The notes: generated by a model from the sequence alone, not told the origin. Counted from the first letter of the stretch, positions 25,520 through 35,355 are shown. The stretch is DNA of 38,550 nt from an uncultured Alphaproteobacteria bacterium (GCA_902826335.1 CADEEL010000029.1:1-38550); one strand, 5' to 3'. Program-made: numbers and translations.

Positions 25520-27826
25520 ATGGCCAAGAAAATGCTGATCGACGCCGCCCACCCGGAAGAAACCCGCGTGGTGGTGCTGGACGGACAACGCGTTGACGAC
25601 TTTGACTTCGAAACGCAATCGAAGAAACAGCTTCGCGGAAATATCTATCTCGCCAAGGTGACGCGCGTCGAGCCGTCGCTGCAGGCCGCGTTCGTCGAAT
25701 ATGGCGGCAACCGCCACGGCTTTCTCGCCTTCACGGAAATCCATCCAGACTATTACCGCATCCCGACCGCGGACCGCGAAGCGCTGAAGGCTGAATTCGA
25801 CGCCGCCGCTCAGCGCCCGGATGGAGACGGCGCCGACGGTCAAGGCGAGGATTTGGATGACGAAGTCGTCGAGGAACGCCGCCGGCAAATCCTCACGCGC
25901 CGCTATCGCATTCAGGAAGTCATCCAGCGCCGGCAGATCATGCTGGTCCAGGTCGTCAAGGAAGAACGCGGCAACAAGGGCGCGGCGCTCACTACCTATC
26001 TTTCCCTTGCGGGCCGCTATTGCGTGCTCATGCCGAACACCGGACGCGGCGGCGGCATTTCGCGCAAGATCACCAATGGCGCCGATCGCAAGCGCCTCAA
26101 GAAGGTGGCCGGCGAACTCGAAGTTCCGCAAGGCATGGGCCTCATCATCCGCACAGCGGGCGCCAAGCGCACCAAGACCGAGATCAAGCGCGACTACGAA
26201 TATCTCACCCGCGCCTGGGAAACGATCCGCGATCAGACATTAAAATCTGTCGCTCCAGCGCTCATTTACGAAGAATCCTCGCTGGTGAAGCGCGCCATTC
26301 GCGATCTTTATGACAAGGACGTGGATGAAATTCACGTCGAGGGCGAAGGCGCCTACAAGGAGGCGAAGGACTTCGTCCGCATGCTGATGCCAAGCCACGC
26401 CAAGCGTGTGCATATCTGGCGTGAGCCGACGCCTATTTTCACGCGTCATGGCGTCGAAAGGCAGCTCGACAGCATCTATTCGCCCGTCGTTCAACTGCGC
26501 AGCGGCGGCTATATCGTCATCAACCAGACCGAGGCGTTGGTGGCGATTGACGTCAATTCCGGTCGCGCCACGCGCGAGCGCAACATCGAGCAAACGGCGC
26601 TCAAGACAAATATGGAAGCCGCCGACGAGGCGGCGCGCCAGATGCGCCTGCGCGATCTCGCCGGCCTCATCGTGATCGATTTCATCGACATGGAGGAAAA
26701 CAAGAATGATCGCACCGTTGAAAAGCGAATGAAGGATAGCCTCCGTTTCGATCGCGCCCGCGTGCAAATGGGCAAGATCAGCGGCTTCGGCCTGCTTGAG
26801 TTGTCGCGCCAACGGCGGCGCACCGGCGTGCTCGAAGGCTCATCCCACATCTGCGCGCAGTGCGCCGGAACGGGTCGCGTGCGTTCAACCGAATCGGCGG
26901 CGCTGGCGCTGCTGCGCGGCATCGACGAGGCAAGCGTGCGTCATCGCGGCGAGGCGCTTGAGGTGCGCGCACCTGGCGAGGTCGCGCTCTACTTGCTCAA
27001 TGAAAAACGCGAGACCATCGCCGCCATAGAGATCAACCGCACCGTTCGCATTCGCGTCGTCGCATCCCCAACCCTACTGCCGCCGGAATTCGAAATCGTC
27101 TCCACCGGCTTGCGCGTACCTGCGCTCGAAACAGTCGAGGATGAGCGCAGGCCCGCGCCGCCCATGCAGGAGGACGTCATCGAGGACGATGCGGCCGACG
27201 AGGACGAAGAAATTATCGCCAACCGGCCGCCGCAAGAAGCAGGCGCCACCGTGGACAGCGACGGCCGGCGTCGTCGACGGCGCGGGCGGCGCGGCGGCAA
27301 GCAACGCCGCGAACCAGGCGCGACGCCCGAAATGGCGGAGCAAGCCGCGGACTTAGGCGAGAGCAGCGAAGCGCCGCTCTCCGACGAGCCGGACGTCGGC
27401 GTTGAGGAAGCGCCCCTGCTTACCCGCGATCCGGCCAAGCGCCGGCGCCGCCGGCGCGGACGCGGCCGCCGAAATGGTGAGCCGCGCGGTGAAGGTGAAA
27501 TGCAATCGACAGCAGACCTCGCCGAGGCGCTTAACGGCGATGCGAACGATGGTGAAGATGACGATGCGTTCATGGAAGGCGAAGATGCGCCCCCGCCAGA
27601 ACCTGTCCTTGTAGCGGCCGCCAGCCGCATGCCTGTTCTGGAAGCCATCGAACATGCGGGCGAAGTCGCCCACGCGCCGTTCGAGCCGCCCACGCTGATC
27701 TCGATGCCCATCGATGTTCCAGAAGAACCCGTTGAGGCGCCGGCGCCGGTTGAGGCCTATGAGCCGGATCAGGAGCGCCGTGCGCGATTTTTCTCCCGTC
27801 TCAACCGATGGGGAAAGAAGGAATAG
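25520..27826 (+). CDS. rne: Ribonuclease E/G
   Basis: A 768-residue endoribonuclease for mRNA decay and rRNA/tRNA processing. It begins MAKKMLIDAAHPEETRV. An S1 RNA-binding domain spans about 36-135 and is interrupted by an acidic insert at 97-118. The DNase I-like catalytic part has both metal aspartates, D344 in VAIDVNSG and D387 in VIDFIDMEE. The zinc-link cysteines are CAQC (445-448). The C-terminal 230 residues are disordered, alternating acidic blocks with two arginine-rich RNA-binding patches (RRRRRGRRGGKQRR and KRRRRRRGRGRR), and end in RRARFFSRLNRWGKK. This layout fits alphaproteobacterial RNase E with a degradosome scaffold. ATG 25520 has CGGAG upstream. Confidence 0.96.
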   Translation: MAKKMLIDAAHPEETRVVVLDGQRVDDFDFETQSKKQLRGNIYLAKVTRVEPSLQAAFVEYGGNRHGFLAFTEIHPDYYRIPTADREALKAEFDAAAQRPDGDGADGQGEDLDDEVVEERRRQILTRRYRIQEVIQRRQIMLVQVVKEERGNKGAALTTYLSLAGRYCVLMPNTGRGGGISRKITNGADRKRLKKVAGELEVPQGMGLIIRTAGAKRTKTEIKRDYEYLTRAWETIRDQTLKSVAPALIYEESSLVKRAIRDLYDKDVDEIHVEGEGAYKEAKDFVRMLMPSHAKRVHIWREPTPIFTRHGVERQLDSIYSPVVQLRSGGYIVINQTEALVAIDVNSGRATRERNIEQTALKTNMEAADEAARQMRLRDLAGLIVIDFIDMEENKNDRTVEKRMKDSLRFDRARVQMGKISGFGLLELSRQRRRTGVLEGSSHICAQCAGTGRVRSTESAALALLRGIDEASVRHRGEALEVRAPGEVALYLLNEKRETIAAIEINRTVRIRVVASPTLLPPEFEIVSTGLRVPALETVEDERRPAPPMQEDVIEDDAADEDEEIIANRPPQEAGATVDSDGRRRRRRGRRGGKQRREPGATPEMAEQAADLGESSEAPLSDEPDVGVEEAPLLTRDPAKRRRRRRGRGRRNGEPRGEGEMQSTADLAEALNGDANDGEDDDAFMEGEDAPPPEPVLVAAASRMPVLEAIEHAGEVAHAPFEPPTLISMPIDVPEEPVEAPAPVEAYEPDQERRARFFSRLNRWGKKE

Positions 27827-27883
27827 AGCCATGTTCGCGCCGCATTGGGCGGCTTTACAACGCGCGCAGAAGTGTGGAGCGGG

Positions 27884-29299
27884 ATGACAATGACCACCGC
27901 AACAGCACGGTTCGTAGCCGCCGTCGCAGCGGCGGCGCTTGTCCTGTCGAGCGTACACCCGGCCCTGGCCCAACAGGCGTCTCAGCCCTCAATCGTCCGC
28001 GATGCGGAGATCGAAGATACGTTGCGTGTCATGGCGCGGCCCGCGATCGTCGCGGCTGGGCTCGATCCCGCGGAAATCGAGCTGCATTTGGTGGGCGATT
28101 CCACGATCAACGCCTTCGTCACCAACGGCCAGAACATCTTCGTGCACACTGGGCTCATTCTCGAAGCTGAGAACGCCAACGAAGTGATCGGTGTGCTCGC
28201 GCACGAAACCGGCCACATCTCCGGCGGGCACGTGCCGCGCACGGCGCAGGCCATCCGCTACGCGATGCGTCCGGCCCTGATCGCTTTGGGGCTGGGCATT
28301 CTGGCGATCGCGGCGGGCGCGCCGCAAGCCGGCGCCGCGATCATATCGGGCGCGCCGCAATTCGCGCAGGCGAACTTCGTTCGTCACACGCAAGTGCAGG
28401 AATCCGCAGCCGACCAGGCCGGCGCAGGCTTTCTGGAAGCCAGCGGCCAGACCGGGCGCGGCCTGATCGACTTCTTCAATCGCGAGCTGCGGCCAATGGA
28501 ATTCGCGGTGCGCCGCGTACCCGCCTACATGGTCACACACCCGTTCAGCTCGGACCGCGTCGAGGCACTGCGTCAGCGCGTCGAGGGCGGCGAACATTAC
28601 GACACTACGGAAAACCCTGAGATCGCCAGCCGCTTCGCGATGATGCAGGCGAAACTCGTCGGCTTCATTCAGCCGCTGGCGCGCACGCTCCAGCTTTATC
28701 CGGCTACGGATCGCTCGCAGCCGGCGCGCTATGCCCGCGCGATCGCTTATTGCGGCTGCGGCGTCGCCTCGCGCATTCCAGATCTCACCCGCGCGCTCGC
28801 CGAAATCAACAGCCTGATCGTGGACGACCCGAACAACCCTTATTATGAGGAACTCGCGGGCCAGATCTATTTCGAAAACGGCCGCGCGGCGGACTCCATC
28901 GCCCACCATCGCCGCGCCCTGCAACTCGCGCCGAGCGAGCCGCTTCTTCAGGTCAATCTCGCCCGATCTCTGATCGCGGCCAATGGGCGCGCAGGCGCGG
29001 ACGAAGCTATTCCAATCTTGCAACGCGCCCTGCAGACGGAACCAGAAAACGCCTTCGCCTGGCGCGAACTCGCTTCGGCCTATGATATCCGGCGCGAAGA
29101 CGGCCTCGCGCGCCTGGCATCGGCCGAGCAAGCCTACGCCATCGGCGATTTACCGCGCGCGCGCATCTTCGCCGAGCGCGCCCGCCGCTCACTGACGCAA
29201 GGCACGACGAGCTGGCAGCGCGCCAGCGATATCGTCGCGTCAGTCACCAACGAATTGCCGGAAGGCGAACCGCCGCAGCCGCGCAATCCGCGCGGATGA
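27884..29299 (+). CDS. Periplasmic M48 metalloprotease with TPR region (BepA-like)
   Basis: A 471-residue protein with a signal peptide (about 1-29, cleavage after ALA-Q). The M48 domain has the zinc motif HETGH (107-111) and the third ligand E173 in VQESAADQAG; in between lies a hydrophobic glycine-rich hairpin (ALIALGLGILAIAAGAPQAGAA) typical of this family. From about 275 on, helical tetratricopeptide-like repeats follow (PYYEELAGQIYFENGRAADSI, EPENAFAWRELASAYDI). E. coli BepA uses this design to check the LptD and BAM complexes. A cysteine pair CGC occurs at about 288-290. ATG 27884 follows GTGGAGCGGG; ATG 27890 is an alternative. The DsbA-like gene starts 19 bases later. Confidence 0.93.
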   Translation: MTMTTATARFVAAVAAAALVLSSVHPALAQQASQPSIVRDAEIEDTLRVMARPAIVAAGLDPAEIELHLVGDSTINAFVTNGQNIFVHTGLILEAENANEVIGVLAHETGHISGGHVPRTAQAIRYAMRPALIALGLGILAIAAGAPQAGAAIISGAPQFAQANFVRHTQVQESAADQAGAGFLEASGQTGRGLIDFFNRELRPMEFAVRRVPAYMVTHPFSSDRVEALRQRVEGGEHYDTTENPEIASRFAMMQAKLVGFIQPLARTLQLYPATDRSQPARYARAIAYCGCGVASRIPDLTRALAEINSLIVDDPNNPYYEELAGQIYFENGRAADSIAHHRRALQLAPSEPLLQVNLARSLIAANGRAGADEAIPILQRALQTEPENAFAWRELASAYDIRREDGLARLASAEQAYAIGDLPRARIFAERARRSLTQGTTSWQRASDIVASVTNELPEGEPPQPRNPRG

Positions 29300-29318
29300 T
29301 ACTTTCAGGACGACATCG

Positions 29319-30113
29319 ATGAAGACGTTCTTCGCCGCGGCGGCAGCGCTTATGATGGCTGCGACAGTTGCAAGCTGCGGCGCGACGGCGCCCGATCAAC
29401 CCGGCGCCGCGTCATCACCCGCGCCCGCGGCGTCCCAGCCAATCGGCGTCGCCAGCTTTAACGCCGCGCAACAGACCGACATTCGCGCCGTCGTGCGCGA
29501 TTATTTGCTGCGCGACCCGGCGGTACTTGAAGACGCGCTCGAGGCGCTCGCGGCGCAGAAGACGGCCGAGCGACGCACGGCGATGGAAACGGACACGCGC
29601 TCGTTCGCGTTCGGCCCACGCGATGCGCCAATCACTATCGTGGAGTTTTTCGATTATCGCTGCCCCTATTGTCACGCGGCGCTGGAATGGATCAACGGTG
29701 TGATGGCGCGCCGGCGCGACGTGCGCATCATTTTTCGCGAGTATCCAATCCTAACGCGCCAATCCGAAGAAGCGGCGCGCGCGGCGATGGCCGCGATCCG
29801 TCAGAACAGATATTTGCCGTTTCACCGCGCCCTGATGGGCTTTCCGGGCGATTTGACCAGCGCGCAGATCGACACGCTCGCGCGGCAAAGCGGCGTCGAT
29901 GTCGCGCGGATGCGACGCGATATGGCTGATCCCGCTATTGATCGGTATTTGCGCGAGACGCTTGAGTTGGCGAACGAAGCGCAAGTGAACGGCACGCCGT
30001 CCTTCTTCATCAATGGCCGCTACGTGTCCGGCTGGCCTGGCCCCGAAGATCTTGACCGCATCGTCAATGAAGCCGCCGCGGCGGCGCAACGAGATGGCGG
30101 CCGCGCTAGATAA
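29319..30113 (+). CDS. DsbA/Com1-family thiol:disulfide oxidoreductase, lipoprotein
   Basis: A 264-residue protein. The N-terminal lipoprotein signal ends in TVASC (lipidated C20), followed by a Pro/Ala-rich linker, a helix (residues 50-90) of the kind seen in DsbG-like dimerisation parts, and a thioredoxin-fold DsbA domain from about 100. The active site is CPYC (C115, C118) in [11 protein letters not shown], and the cis-proline is in [15 protein letters not shown]. It should form or isomerise disulfides in the periplasm. It may assist the neighbouring metalloprotease, which has a cysteine pair (inference). Its 3' end overlaps the convergent thiG by 8 bases. Confidence 0.93.
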   Translation: MKTFFAAAAALMMAATVASCGATAPDQPGAASSPAPAASQPIGVASFNAAQQTDIRAVVRDYLLRDPAVLEDALEALAAQKTAERRTAMETDTRSFAFGPRDAPITIVEFFDYRCPYCHAALEWINGVMARRRDVRIIFREYPILTRQSEEAARAAMAAIRQNRYLPFHRALMGFPGDLTSAQIDTLARQSGVDVARMRRDMADPAIDRYLRETLELANEAQVNGTPSFFINGRYVSGWPGPEDLDRIVNEAAAAAQRDGGRAR

Positions 30114-30897
30114 GCCCCGCTAGCGGGCTAGAGGGATCGGCGTAGCGCTTCTTGGCCATGCGCCCGGCGAGATAGGAATCGCGCCCCGCGAGCACGGCAT
30201 GCTTCATTGCGCGCGCCATGCGGATCGGGTCCTTCGCTTCGGCGATCGCCGTGTTCATCAGCACGCCATCGACGCCCAGTTCCATCGCCACAGTCGCGTC
30301 GCTCGCGGTTCCGACGCCAGCATCGACAATCACGGGCACGCGCGCCTGCTCAACGATAAGGCGGATGTTCACGGGATTCTGAACGCCGAGGCCCGAGCCA
30401 ATGAGCGAGCCAAGCGGCATGATCGCCGCGCACCCGGCCTCCTCCAGTTTGCGCGCGTAGACTGGATCGTCGCTGCAATAGACCATCACCTGGAAGCCGT
30501 CCGCGATCAGTTCCTTGGCGGCCTTCAACGTCTCTTCCATGTCAGGATAGAGCGTCTTCTGGTCCGCCAGCACTTCGAGCTTGACGAGCGACCAGCCGCC
30601 CGCCTCGCGCGCCAGGCGCAGCGTGCGCACAGCCTCATCGGCGGTGTAACAACCTGCCGTGTTCGGCAGATAGGTGTACTTCTTGGGATCGATGAAATCG
30701 ATGAGGCGCGGCTGGTTTGGATCCGATAGATTTACGCGCCGCACCGCGACGGTGACGATTTCCGCCCCGCTCGCCTCCAAGGCGGCGGCGTTCTCCGCGT
30801 ACGTCTTATATTTTCCGGTGCCGATGATGAGGCGGGAGGAATAGGCGCGGCCGGCGATGACAAGCGGCGCGTCCGCGAGATTGACCGCGCCATCCAT
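30106..30897 (-). CDS. thiG: Thiazole synthase
   Basis: A 263-residue TIM-barrel enzyme that builds the thiazole phosphate of thiamine from deoxyxylulose phosphate, dehydroglycine and ThiS thiocarboxylate. Signature parts are [24 protein letters not shown], the Schiff-base lysine K106 in SLVKLEVL, the phosphate-binding [17 protein letters not shown] and [16 protein letters not shown] 30897 overlaps the thiS stop by one base (TGATG); GTG 30900 just before it is an alternative. No thiO/thiH, thiE or thiC is nearby, and no TPP riboswitch was recognised upstream of thiS. Confidence 0.97.
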   Translation of the reverse strand: MDGAVNLADAPLVIAGRAYSSRLIIGTGKYKTYAENAAALEASGAEIVTVAVRRVNLSDPNQPRLIDFIDPKKYTYLPNTAGCYTADEAVRTLRLAREAGGWSLVKLEVLADQKTLYPDMEETLKAAKELIADGFQVMVYCSDDPVYARKLEEAGCAAIMPLGSLIGSGLGVQNPVNIRLIVEQARVPVIVDAGVGTASDATVAMELGVDGVLMNTAIAEAKDPIRMARAMKHAVLAGRDSYLAGRMAKKRYADPSSPLAGLI

Positions 30898-31097
30898 CAC
30901 CCGCCCCCAACGAATTGCACAATCTCCAGCCGATCGCCTTCCGCGAGCGACGTCCGCTCATAGGTGGAGCGCGGCACGATGGCGCGGTTACGCTCGACCG
31001 CCACTTTGCGTGGATCGATCCCCAATTGAGCGAGCAACGCCGTAAGGCTCGCGTCCCGCGCGGCCTCATAAACTTCGCCATTGACCCAGAGCTTCAT
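30897..31097 (-). CDS. thiS: ThiS sulfur carrier protein
   Basis: A 66-residue ubiquitin-fold protein ending in VGGG. The C-terminal Gly-Gly is adenylated and thiocarboxylated to deliver sulfur for the thiazole ring. The residues [33 protein letters not shown] are the conserved family core. Note that the last residue is a third glycine after the usual GG. AGGA stands before ATG 31097. It is translationally coupled with thiG. The start lies 75 bases from the divergent aroQ start. Confidence 0.95.
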   Translation of the reverse strand: MKLWVNGEVYEAARDASLTALLAQLGIDPRKVAVERNRAIVPRSTYERTSLAEGDRLEIVQFVGGG

Positions 31098-31172
31098 CGG
31101 CCGTCCTATCCCCGCGCCTTAACGCCCCCAGCGCCGTCCCGCAACGGCCTCACGCCGAAGCCCCCGCCGCCA

Positions 31173-31634
31173 ATGTCGACAATTTCCAACGAATCCAAGC
31201 CGATTTTTGTCCTTAACGGCCCCAACCTCAATCTCCTGGGAACACGCGAGCCGGAGATATATGGCGCCGGCACGTTGGAGGACATCCGCACCGCCTGCGG
31301 CGCGCGGGCCGGCGCCCGAGCCATCGTCTTCCGACAGACGAATCATGAAGGCGAACTCATCGATTGGCTGCATGAGGCAGGCGCCGCCGCCGCCTTCGTG
31401 ATACTAAATCCAGGCGCCTACACCCACACATCCGTGGCCCTGCATGACGCAGTGAAAGCCCTCACCGTACCCGTGATCGAAGTGCACCTGAGCAATCCCG
31501 CCGCGCGCGAACCCTTCCGCCACATCTCCTATGTGGCGCCGGTCGCGAAGGGCGTGATCGCCGGCTTTGGCGCGCATAGTTACATGCTGGCGATTGACGC
31601 GGCGCTGCACGCGCTCGCCAGCCCGTCCCAATGA
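31173..31634 (+). CDS. aroQ: 3-Dehydroquinate dehydratase, type II
   Basis: A 153-residue dodecamer-forming enzyme of the shikimate pathway that turns 3-dehydroquinate into 3-dehydroshikimate. Motifs are [19 protein letters not shown] (with the catalytic R25 and Y30), [16 protein letters not shown] and [17 protein letters not shown] with the catalytic histidine region. The N-terminal [10 protein letters not shown] is a short extension. ATG 31173 has no clear ribosome site, so initiation may be leaderless or depend on an upstream signal. The long open frame before it is non-homologous. It leads directly into accB, the usual order in alphaproteobacteria. Confidence 0.96.
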   Translation: MSTISNESKPIFVLNGPNLNLLGTREPEIYGAGTLEDIRTACGARAGARAIVFRQTNHEGELIDWLHEAGAAAAFVILNPGAYTHTSVALHDAVKALTVPVIEVHLSNPAAREPFRHISYVAPVAKGVIAGFGAHSYMLAIDAALHALASPSQ

Positions 31635-31651
31635 GCGGAGAGACTCCGAAG

Positions 31652-32131
31652 ATGAGCGATAAGAAACCCGTCGCGGCGATTGATCCGCAAATCGTGCGGG
31701 AGCTGGCGGCGATCCTGCGCGACAGCGGCCTCACGGAAATCGAGGTCGAACATGGCGAGTTGCGTCTGCGTTTGGCCAGCGCGCATCCGCCCATGCAAGC
31801 GCCCGTCTATCACGCGCCGGCGCCGATTGCGCAGCTTCCCGCGCCCGCGCCCGCCGCGCCGCCGCCGGCCGCCGCCGCACCAGACGATCGCGCTCATCCG
31901 GGCGTGGTGCCTTCGCCGATGGTCGGCACGGCCTATCTCGCGCCAGAGCCTGACGCGCCCCACTTCATAAAGGTCGGCGATGCGGTGAACGAAGGCCAGA
32001 CGCTCATGGTCGTGGAGGCGATGAAAACCTTCAATCCGATCCCGGCCCCGCGCGCGGGGCGCGTCGCGAAAATCTGCGTGACTGACAAGCAGCCGGTTGA
32101 GTTCGGCCAACCGCTCGTCATCCTCGAATAG
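31652..32131 (+). CDS. accB: Biotin carboxyl carrier protein of acetyl-CoA carboxylase
   Basis: A 159-residue protein. An N-terminal helix region ([17 protein letters not shown]) is followed by a Pro/Ala-rich hinge (about 48-78) and a biotinyl domain at 84-159 with the biotin lysine K125 in VEAMKTF (T replaces the more common M after the lysine). A protruding thumb is suggested by [18 protein letters not shown] 31652 has GGAGAG nine bases ahead; the earlier ATG 31631, which overlaps the aroQ stop as ATGA, lacks a ribosome site and would add seven residues. It works with AccC and the carboxyltransferase AccAD in making malonyl-CoA. Confidence 0.96.
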   Translation: MSDKKPVAAIDPQIVRELAAILRDSGLTEIEVEHGELRLRLASAHPPMQAPVYHAPAPIAQLPAPAPAAPPPAAAAPDDRAHPGVVPSPMVGTAYLAPEPDAPHFIKVGDAVNEGQTLMVVEAMKTFNPIPAPRAGRVAKICVTDKQPVEFGQPLVILE

Positions 32132-32138
32132 GCGCCAG

Positions 32139-33485
32139 ATGTTCGAGAAAGTCCTCATCGCCAATCGAGGTGAAATCGCCCTGCGCGTCCATCGCGCCTG
32201 CAAGGAAATGGGCATCGCGACCGTCGCCGTTCATTCGACGGCGGACGCCAACGCCATGCATGTGCGCCTGGCGGATGAAAGCGTCTGCATCGGCCCGCCA
32301 CAGGCGTCAAAATCCTATCTGAACATCCAAGCCATCATTTCCGCCGCCGACATTACGAACGCCGATGCGATCCATCCGGGCTACGGATTCCTCTCCGAGA
32401 ACGCCAAGTTCGCGGAGATCGTCCTGCAGCACAATATGACGTTCATCGGCCCAAAGCCCGAACACATCAGGCTGATGGGCGATAAGATCGCCGCCAAGAA
32501 AGCAGTGATGGAGGCCGGCATCCCCGTCGTGCCAGGTTCGGACGGCGGCGTGACCAGCGATGCGGAGGCCAAGAAAGTCGCCAAGGCGATCGGCTATCCG
32601 CTGCTCGTGAAAGCGGCCGCAGGCGGGGGCGGGCGCGGCATGAAAGTCGCGCGCGGCGCTGACCAATTGAGTGAAGCCCTTTCCACCGCCCGGGCCGAGG
32701 CGCGCGCCGCGTTTGGCGACGACGCGGTCTATCTCGAAAAATATCTTGAGCGCCCCAGGCACATCGAGATTCAAATCGTGGCGGATTCAAAGGGTCATGT
32801 CGCGCATCTGGGTGAACGCGACTGTTCGCTTCAGCGCCGCCACCAGAAAATTCTGGAGGAAGCGCCCTCGCCCGCGCTGAACGCGGAAAAGCGCGCCGAG
32901 ATTGGCGATATCACCGCCAAGGCCATCAAGAAGCTCGGCTATCTCGGCGTCGGCACGGTCGAGTATCTCTATGAGGACGGTGAATTCTACTTCATTGAAA
33001 TGAACACGCGCCTTCAGGTTGAGCATCCCGTCACCGAGATGATCACCGGGCTCGATCTCGTGCGCGAACAGATCCGCATCGCCGATGGCGCGTCGCTTTC
33101 ATTCAAGCAGTCGGAAGTAAAATTCCTCGGCCACGCCATCGAATGCCGCATCAACGCCGAGAACGCGGAGACCTTCGCGCCCTCGCCCGGCACAATCTCA
33201 AACTACCATCCGCCAGGAGGCCTGGGCGTTCGCCTGGATAGCGGCATCTATGCCGGCTACCAGATTCCGCCCTATTACGATTCCCTGATCGGCAAGCTCA
33301 TCGTGCATGGCCGCGACCGCAACGAATGCATGATGCGCCTGCGCCGCGCGCTCGACGAGATGGTGGTCACGGGCATCGACACGACGCTGCCGCTGTTTCG
33401 CCGCCTGCTGCTGGAGGCTGACATTGTCGATGGGGACTATCACATCCACTGGCTTGAAGATTATTTGAGCCGCGAAGCCGGTTAG
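32139..33485 (+). CDS. accC: Biotin carboxylase subunit of acetyl-CoA carboxylase
   Basis: A 448-residue ATP-grasp enzyme that carboxylates the biotin on AccB. It starts [17 protein letters not shown]. The glycine-rich ATP lid is [16 protein letters not shown], the bicarbonate/biotin site includes CSLQRRHQK and [14 protein letters not shown], and the C-terminal carboxylase region has IECRINAE and [11 protein letters not shown]. It is of full length. It begins 7 bases after accB with AGGCG as ribosome site and is followed after 16 bases by aat. Confidence 0.98.
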   Translation: MFEKVLIANRGEIALRVHRACKEMGIATVAVHSTADANAMHVRLADESVCIGPPQASKSYLNIQAIISAADITNADAIHPGYGFLSENAKFAEIVLQHNMTFIGPKPEHIRLMGDKIAAKKAVMEAGIPVVPGSDGGVTSDAEAKKVAKAIGYPLLVKAAAGGGGRGMKVARGADQLSEALSTARAEARAAFGDDAVYLEKYLERPRHIEIQIVADSKGHVAHLGERDCSLQRRHQKILEEAPSPALNAEKRAEIGDITAKAIKKLGYLGVGTVEYLYEDGEFYFIEMNTRLQVEHPVTEMITGLDLVREQIRIADGASLSFKQSEVKFLGHAIECRINAENAETFAPSPGTISNYHPPGGLGVRLDSGIYAGYQIPPYYDSLIGKLIVHGRDRNECMMRLRRALDEMVVTGIDTTLPLFRRLLLEADIVDGDYHIHWLEDYLSREAG

Positions 33486-33501
33486 CGCGGAGCCGTGCGG
33501 C

Positions 33502-34149
33502 GTGCCCATCAGCCCGGACGACATCCTGGATTGTTATCGGCGCGGCGTCTTCCCGATGGCGGATTCGCGCGATGATGACCGCCTCTATGTCTGCGATCCG
33601 GAAGAACGCGCCATCTATCCGCTCGGCGCCTTTCATGTGCCGCGCAGGCTGGCGCGCACGGTCCGCGCCGAGGTGTTCGCGATCCGCGTCGACACCGCAT
33701 TCGCCGATGTGATCGCCGCGTGTGCGGCGCCGCGCGTGGCGAGCGCTGATACCTGGATCAATTCGGAAATTCGCGCTCTTTACGGCGCACTCCACATGCG
33801 AGGCGAGGCTCATAGCGTCGAAGCCTGGCGCGGCGGCGCGCTCGTCGGCGGGCTTTACGGCGTCGCGCTGGGCGCAGCGTTTTTTGGCGAGAGCATGTTT
33901 TCGACGGAGCGGGACGCCAGCAAAGTCGCGCTCGTGCATCTCGTCGCGCGCCTGTGCGTGGGCGGCTTTCGCCTGCTTGACGCGCAATTCATGACGCCGC
34001 ACCTCGCCCGGTTTGGCGCTGTGTCCATCTCACGCGAGACGTTTCACACTTTGTTGGGTGATGCGCTCGCGCACGACGGAGATTTTTTTCGTCTACCCGC
34101 CGACATCAGCGGCGCTCAGGCTCTGCAGTCAATCGCCCAGACATCATAA
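33502..34149 (+). CDS. aat: Leucyl/phenylalanyl-tRNA--protein transferase
   Basis: A 215-residue enzyme that adds Leu or Phe to proteins with N-terminal Lys or Arg, marking them for ClpS/ClpAP. The family blocks are ILDCYRRGVFPMAD, TWINSEIRALYGALHMRGEAHSVEAW, GGLYGVALGAAFFGESMFS and LLDAQFMTPHLARFGA. GTG 33502 follows CGGAG. The gene ends the aroQ-accB-accC-aat run and its last 34 bases overlap the convergent DUF2155 gene. Confidence 0.97.
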   Translation: MPISPDDILDCYRRGVFPMADSRDDDRLYVCDPEERAIYPLGAFHVPRRLARTVRAEVFAIRVDTAFADVIAACAAPRVASADTWINSEIRALYGALHMRGEAHSVEAWRGGALVGGLYGVALGAAFFGESMFSTERDASKVALVHLVARLCVGGFRLLDAQFMTPHLARFGAVSISRETFHTLLGDALAHDGDFFRLPADISGAQALQSIAQTS

Positions 34150-34484
34150 ACCGGGTGCTCGACTGCGGAGATGCCCGGGCTCGAAGCGAACAGCCAGCCA
34201 GAAAAAACCTCGCGGCGCGGGCGCGTTTCGCCCCGGCGCGCGGCGGGATGATCGTAGATTTGCACGTAGATCGTTACTTCCGGCGTTTCCTCCGCCGGCC
34301 GGCGTGAGCAGGAGCGCGCGATGATTTCCAGAGAGCCGAAGCGCACTGCGCGCCCGATCGGCGCGTTAAAATCCCGCGCATGGCCCGTGATCTTGTCGAG
34401 GCCGCGCAGCACGGCTGTTTGCGCCAGGGCAGGCGCGCTCAGCAGCACAAGCGCGGCCAGCGCGCCAAACAGCATTCGCATCAT
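34116..34484 (-). CDS. DUF2155 secreted protein
   Basis: A 122-residue exported protein: a signal peptide (about 1-21, ALA-Q) followed by a small DUF2155 domain with VLRGLDKITGHARDFNAPIGR, LEIIARSCSRRPAEETPE, FSGWLFASSPGISAVEHPVYDVWAIDC. The two cysteines probably form a disulfide. The function is unknown. The family is almost confined to alphaproteobacteria and its gene usually sits between aat and mlaD/NDUFA12, as here. The start overlaps the mlaD stop (ATGA). Confidence 0.93.
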   Translation of the reverse strand: MMRMLFGALAALVLLSAPALAQTAVLRGLDKITGHARDFNAPIGRAVRFGSLEIIARSCSRRPAEETPEVTIYVQIYDHPAARRGETRPRREVFSGWLFASSPGISAVEHPVYDVWAIDCRA

Positions 34485-34966
34485 GGAGCGGTCTCCTCCG
34501 CGCCCTCGGGCTCCGTGCGATTACCGCCCAAAGATGACGCGGCGGAGGCCAAAAGCGTCAACAAATCGACCGCGCCCTGCGTATTGATGATTTCTCCGTT
34601 GGCCGCGAGCGGCTCGCCTCCGCCCGGCTCGATCGCCACATAGGCGCCGCCAAGGAGGCCGTCCGATTGAATTCGCGCGGTGGAATCATCGGAAATCTGC
34701 ACGCCCTCGGCGACCGAGAAGGTGAGCTGAGCCAGATAAGTCTGCGGATCGAGGCGCACATCGCGAACGACACCGACTTTCACGCCGGACACGCGCACAT
34801 CCGCGCCGACATCGATGCCATCCACGCGTTGAAACCGCGCCGTGAGATTGTAGCCCCCGCCGCCGCTCTCGCCCTGCCGCGCCTGCGCGGAGGCGAACAC
34901 AAAGAACGCGATGGCGACGGCGGCCACCAGCGCGCCCAGGATGGTCTCAGCGGTCTGTTCTCTCAT
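34481..34966 (-). CDS. mlaD: MlaD-type MCE protein, lipid-asymmetry ABC system
   Basis: A 161-residue protein with one N-terminal membrane helix (about 8-27) and an MCE domain at about 40-115 (ARFQRVDGIDVGADVRVSGVKVGVV, LGGAYVAIEPGG), then a short C-terminal helix. MlaD forms a hexameric ring on the MlaFE transporter that moves phospholipids across the periplasm. The ATPase and permease genes are not in the window. It overlaps both its upstream and downstream neighbours by 4 bases, so NDUFA12, mlaD and DUF2155 form one unit. Confidence 0.94.
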   Translation of the reverse strand: MREQTAETILGALVAAVAIAFFVFASAQARQGESGGGGYNLTARFQRVDGIDVGADVRVSGVKVGVVRDVRLDPQTYLAQLTFSVAEGVQISDDSTARIQSDGLLGGAYVAIEPGGGEPLAANGEIINTQGAVDLLTLLASAASSLGGNRTEPEGAEETAP

Positions 34967-35355
34967 GGATCGGGCGTCCAGGCTTCATAATCACCGGTGG
35001 CGGGCGCGCGCTCGCCGCTCCGCGCCAAGCTTCCGGGTGGGCGATAGGCGTAAGCCGTTCCGGTCAAGTTGGGGCGGTGCGGCTGCTCCCAGCGACGGCG
35101 CGGCAGGGGCGCGGCAGTCGGCGGCTCGTCGAGCGTGTGGTGGAGCCAGCCATGCCAATCTGGCGGCACGCGAGACGCTTCGGCCAAGCCGTCATAGACG
35201 ACGTAGCGGCGCTTGCGGCCTTCGAGGCTGGGCCGGCGCTCCTCGAAATAGCGATTGCCCTGCTCATCGTCACCGATCAGCCGGGCGCGGCGCCCAATAT
35301 CGAAGAGCGCGCCGATCGTCGCGCCATTCCACCAGGTGAAGATTCGTGTGAGCAC
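34963..35355 (-). CDS. NDUFA12-family NADH:ubiquinone oxidoreductase accessory subunit
   Basis: A 130-residue homologue of the mitochondrial complex I subunit NDUFA12, found in alphaproteobacteria. The diagnostic core is FTWWNGATIGALFDIGRRARLIGDDEQGNRYFEER, then RRYVVYDG, VPPDWHGWLHHTLDEPP and WEQPHRPNLTGT.AYRPPG. GTG 35355 is chosen because the family starts just before the TWWNG motif; GAGGAG lies upstream with somewhat long spacing. ATGs at 35430 and 35451 would add an Arg-rich stretch without similarity. Its gene typically stands away from the nuo operon, next to mlaD. Confidence 0.93.
   Translation of the reverse strand: MLTRIFTWWNGATIGALFDIGRRARLIGDDEQGNRYFEERRPSLEGRKRRYVVYDGLAEASRVPPDWHGWLHHTLDEPPTAAPLPRRRWEQPHRPNLTGTAYAYRPPGSLARSGERAPATGDYEAWTPDP

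Noticed and set aside
27989-29131. Minus-strand open frame of 380 codons opposite the M48 protease
   Set aside because: The sense strand encodes HETGH, a signal peptide and TPR-like repeats; the antisense product has no domain.
30898-31172. TPP riboswitch upstream of thiS-thiG
   Set aside because: Only about 75 bases separate thiS from the divergent aroQ, and no conserved THI-box sequence could be recognised.
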